Origin: Epiperipatus broadwayi
Lineage: Eukaryota; Onychophora; Udeonychophora; Euonychophora; Peripatidae
Reading direction: 5' to 3'
Assembly (NCBI GenBank): GCA_028023455.1
Contig: JAQFVV010000152.1
Span: 560,001-624,000, forward strand
DNA length: 64,000 bases
Shown one piece after another: positions 63,394-64,000 of this stretch. A program made the translations under genes and the position numbers. The notes under the pieces were generated by a model. That model was not told where the DNA came from, made no database searches, and saw only the letters and a program-made list of their open reading frames with translations. Within the stretch, counting starts at the first letter, position 1. Each line of letters begins with the position of its first letter.

Positions 63394-64000
63394 TAATAAT
63401 AATTTGTTTAGAATGTACAGATTGTAATATTTTATCATGTCTAATTTGTATGTCATTCACCTCTTTGGTAACATTATTTTCATTCAATGAATTCAATTTA
63501 TGTAATCTTCCATAAAAAGGAAGTAATACAGATCCATACGGCCAAAGCTCTGGGTTTATCATATGTTCTGCATATTGTTCATCTACTGAAATGTAAAAAG
63601 ATGCATATTTTTTATTTTCAGATGGTATTTTATGACAAACAACTGAAGTTTTAAGTTTATCTGTTAGATGATTAATAATATCTGTCTCATTCATTGTTAT
63701 ATTAATTCTTGTGAGAAAATTTTTTTTATAAATTATTCTTGGTTTTACAGCCAAAATATTATGATTTTCTTGAATTCCCATTATGGCTATTTTATTTGCT
63801 TTCTTTCTATTAGTTTTCTTTTTATATGATACTGTAATAAAACCATCATTAGTATCTTTACTTTCTGCATTTTGTAGCATTAATTTAGTATCTGTATCAG
63901 AATTATTTTTCTGTATATTTTTAATTTTATTTGCTTTATTAGTATCATTTTTATTACTAGTATTCTTATCATTATCACTTGATGTCACTACATCAGCCCA
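63386..64000 (-). CDS. LINE copy 2 ORF1 (nucleic-acid-binding protein, partial)
   Basis: Open to the window edge, so the N-terminus is missing; WADVV at the edge continues the same frame. The first part is rich in Asn, Lys, Asp and Ser (disordered). The second half, from NITMNETDIINHLTDKL through KKYASFYISVDEQYAEHM to NPELWPYGSVLLPFYGR, looks like the RRM-like domain of CR1/Jockey ORF1 proteins, which bind element RNA. I see no CCHC zinc knuckle in this part. The stop at 63388-63386 overlaps the ORF2 start. Confidence 0.78.
   Translation of the reverse strand, partial: WADVVTSSDNDKNTSNKNDTNKANKIKNIQKNNSDTDTKLMLQNAESKDTNDGFITVSYKKKTNRKKANKIAIMGIQENHNILAVKPRIIYKKNFLTRINITMNETDIINHLTDKLKTSVVCHKIPSENKKYASFYISVDEQYAEHMINPELWPYGSVLLPFYGRLHKLNSLNENNVTKEVNDIQIRHDKILQSVHSKQIIINE

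Overview
The window is very AT-rich eukaryotic DNA with long introns, dense interspersed repeats and long tetranucleotide and trinucleotide microsatellites. The only host protein gene I can support is a nitric oxide synthase (NOS) on the + strand. Five consecutive oxygenase-domain exons (18870-18961, 29649-29790, 31194-31333, 46008-46182, 57636-57737) join in frame, each with AG/GT borders, to give 217 codons. The protein reads most like a molluscan NOS. Together with intron sizes of 1.4 to 14.7 kb, the repeat content and the CTAT arrays, this makes a mollusc, possibly a cephalopod, the best guess for the host; that is inference. The upstream exons (zinc site, haem-ligand Cys) and all downstream exons (rest of the oxygenase domain, calmodulin site, reductase) are not seen in the window.

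Layout. 1-18.87 kb lies upstream of the first recognised NOS exon, probably in an intron. It holds copies of two repeat families that carry type I hammerhead ribozymes (1.6-2.5 kb, 4.8-5.2 kb, 15.9-16.6 kb, 17.2-17.7 kb), a Penelope-like element (PLE) inverted pair (9.05-11.76 kb) and a small PLE inverted pair (18.17-18.86 kb) that ends against the NOS splice acceptor. The 10.7-kb intron 1 carries a second, larger PLE inverted pair (19.5-22.9 kb), itself split by a foldback repeat with a 12-bp target duplication. The 1.4-kb intron 2 is half filled by a 0.7-kb (CTNT)n array. The 14.7-kb intron 3 is mostly featureless, with an unexplained segment at 35-36.4 kb and a 5'-truncated LINE fragment at 43.6-44.9 kb. 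The 11.5-kb intron 4 is packed with a roughly 440-bp repeat family that has tRNA-like promoter boxes, a PLE with perfect 71-bp inverted terminal repeats (50.95-52.15 kb) nested in one copy, a cluster of the first hammerhead family (54.1-55.6 kb) and a second CTAT array just before the last exon. Intron 5 contains two minus-strand CR1/Jockey-type LINEs in series, each ending in a long (TTA)n tail; the second (60.5-64 kb) is nearly intact.

The most interesting system is the pair of hammerhead-bearing repeat families. Two copies (minus strand, 1686-1744 and 15978-16040) keep the complete catalytic core, a paired stem II, the very short stem III seen in retroelement type I hammerheads, and a stem I interrupted by an internal loop. 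They resemble the ribozyme-bearing non-autonomous elements called retrozymes and the ribozymes of PLEs. They share with the PLEs here a repeated head-to-head, 5'-truncated inverted-pair architecture. All functional statements are inferred from sequence reading only.
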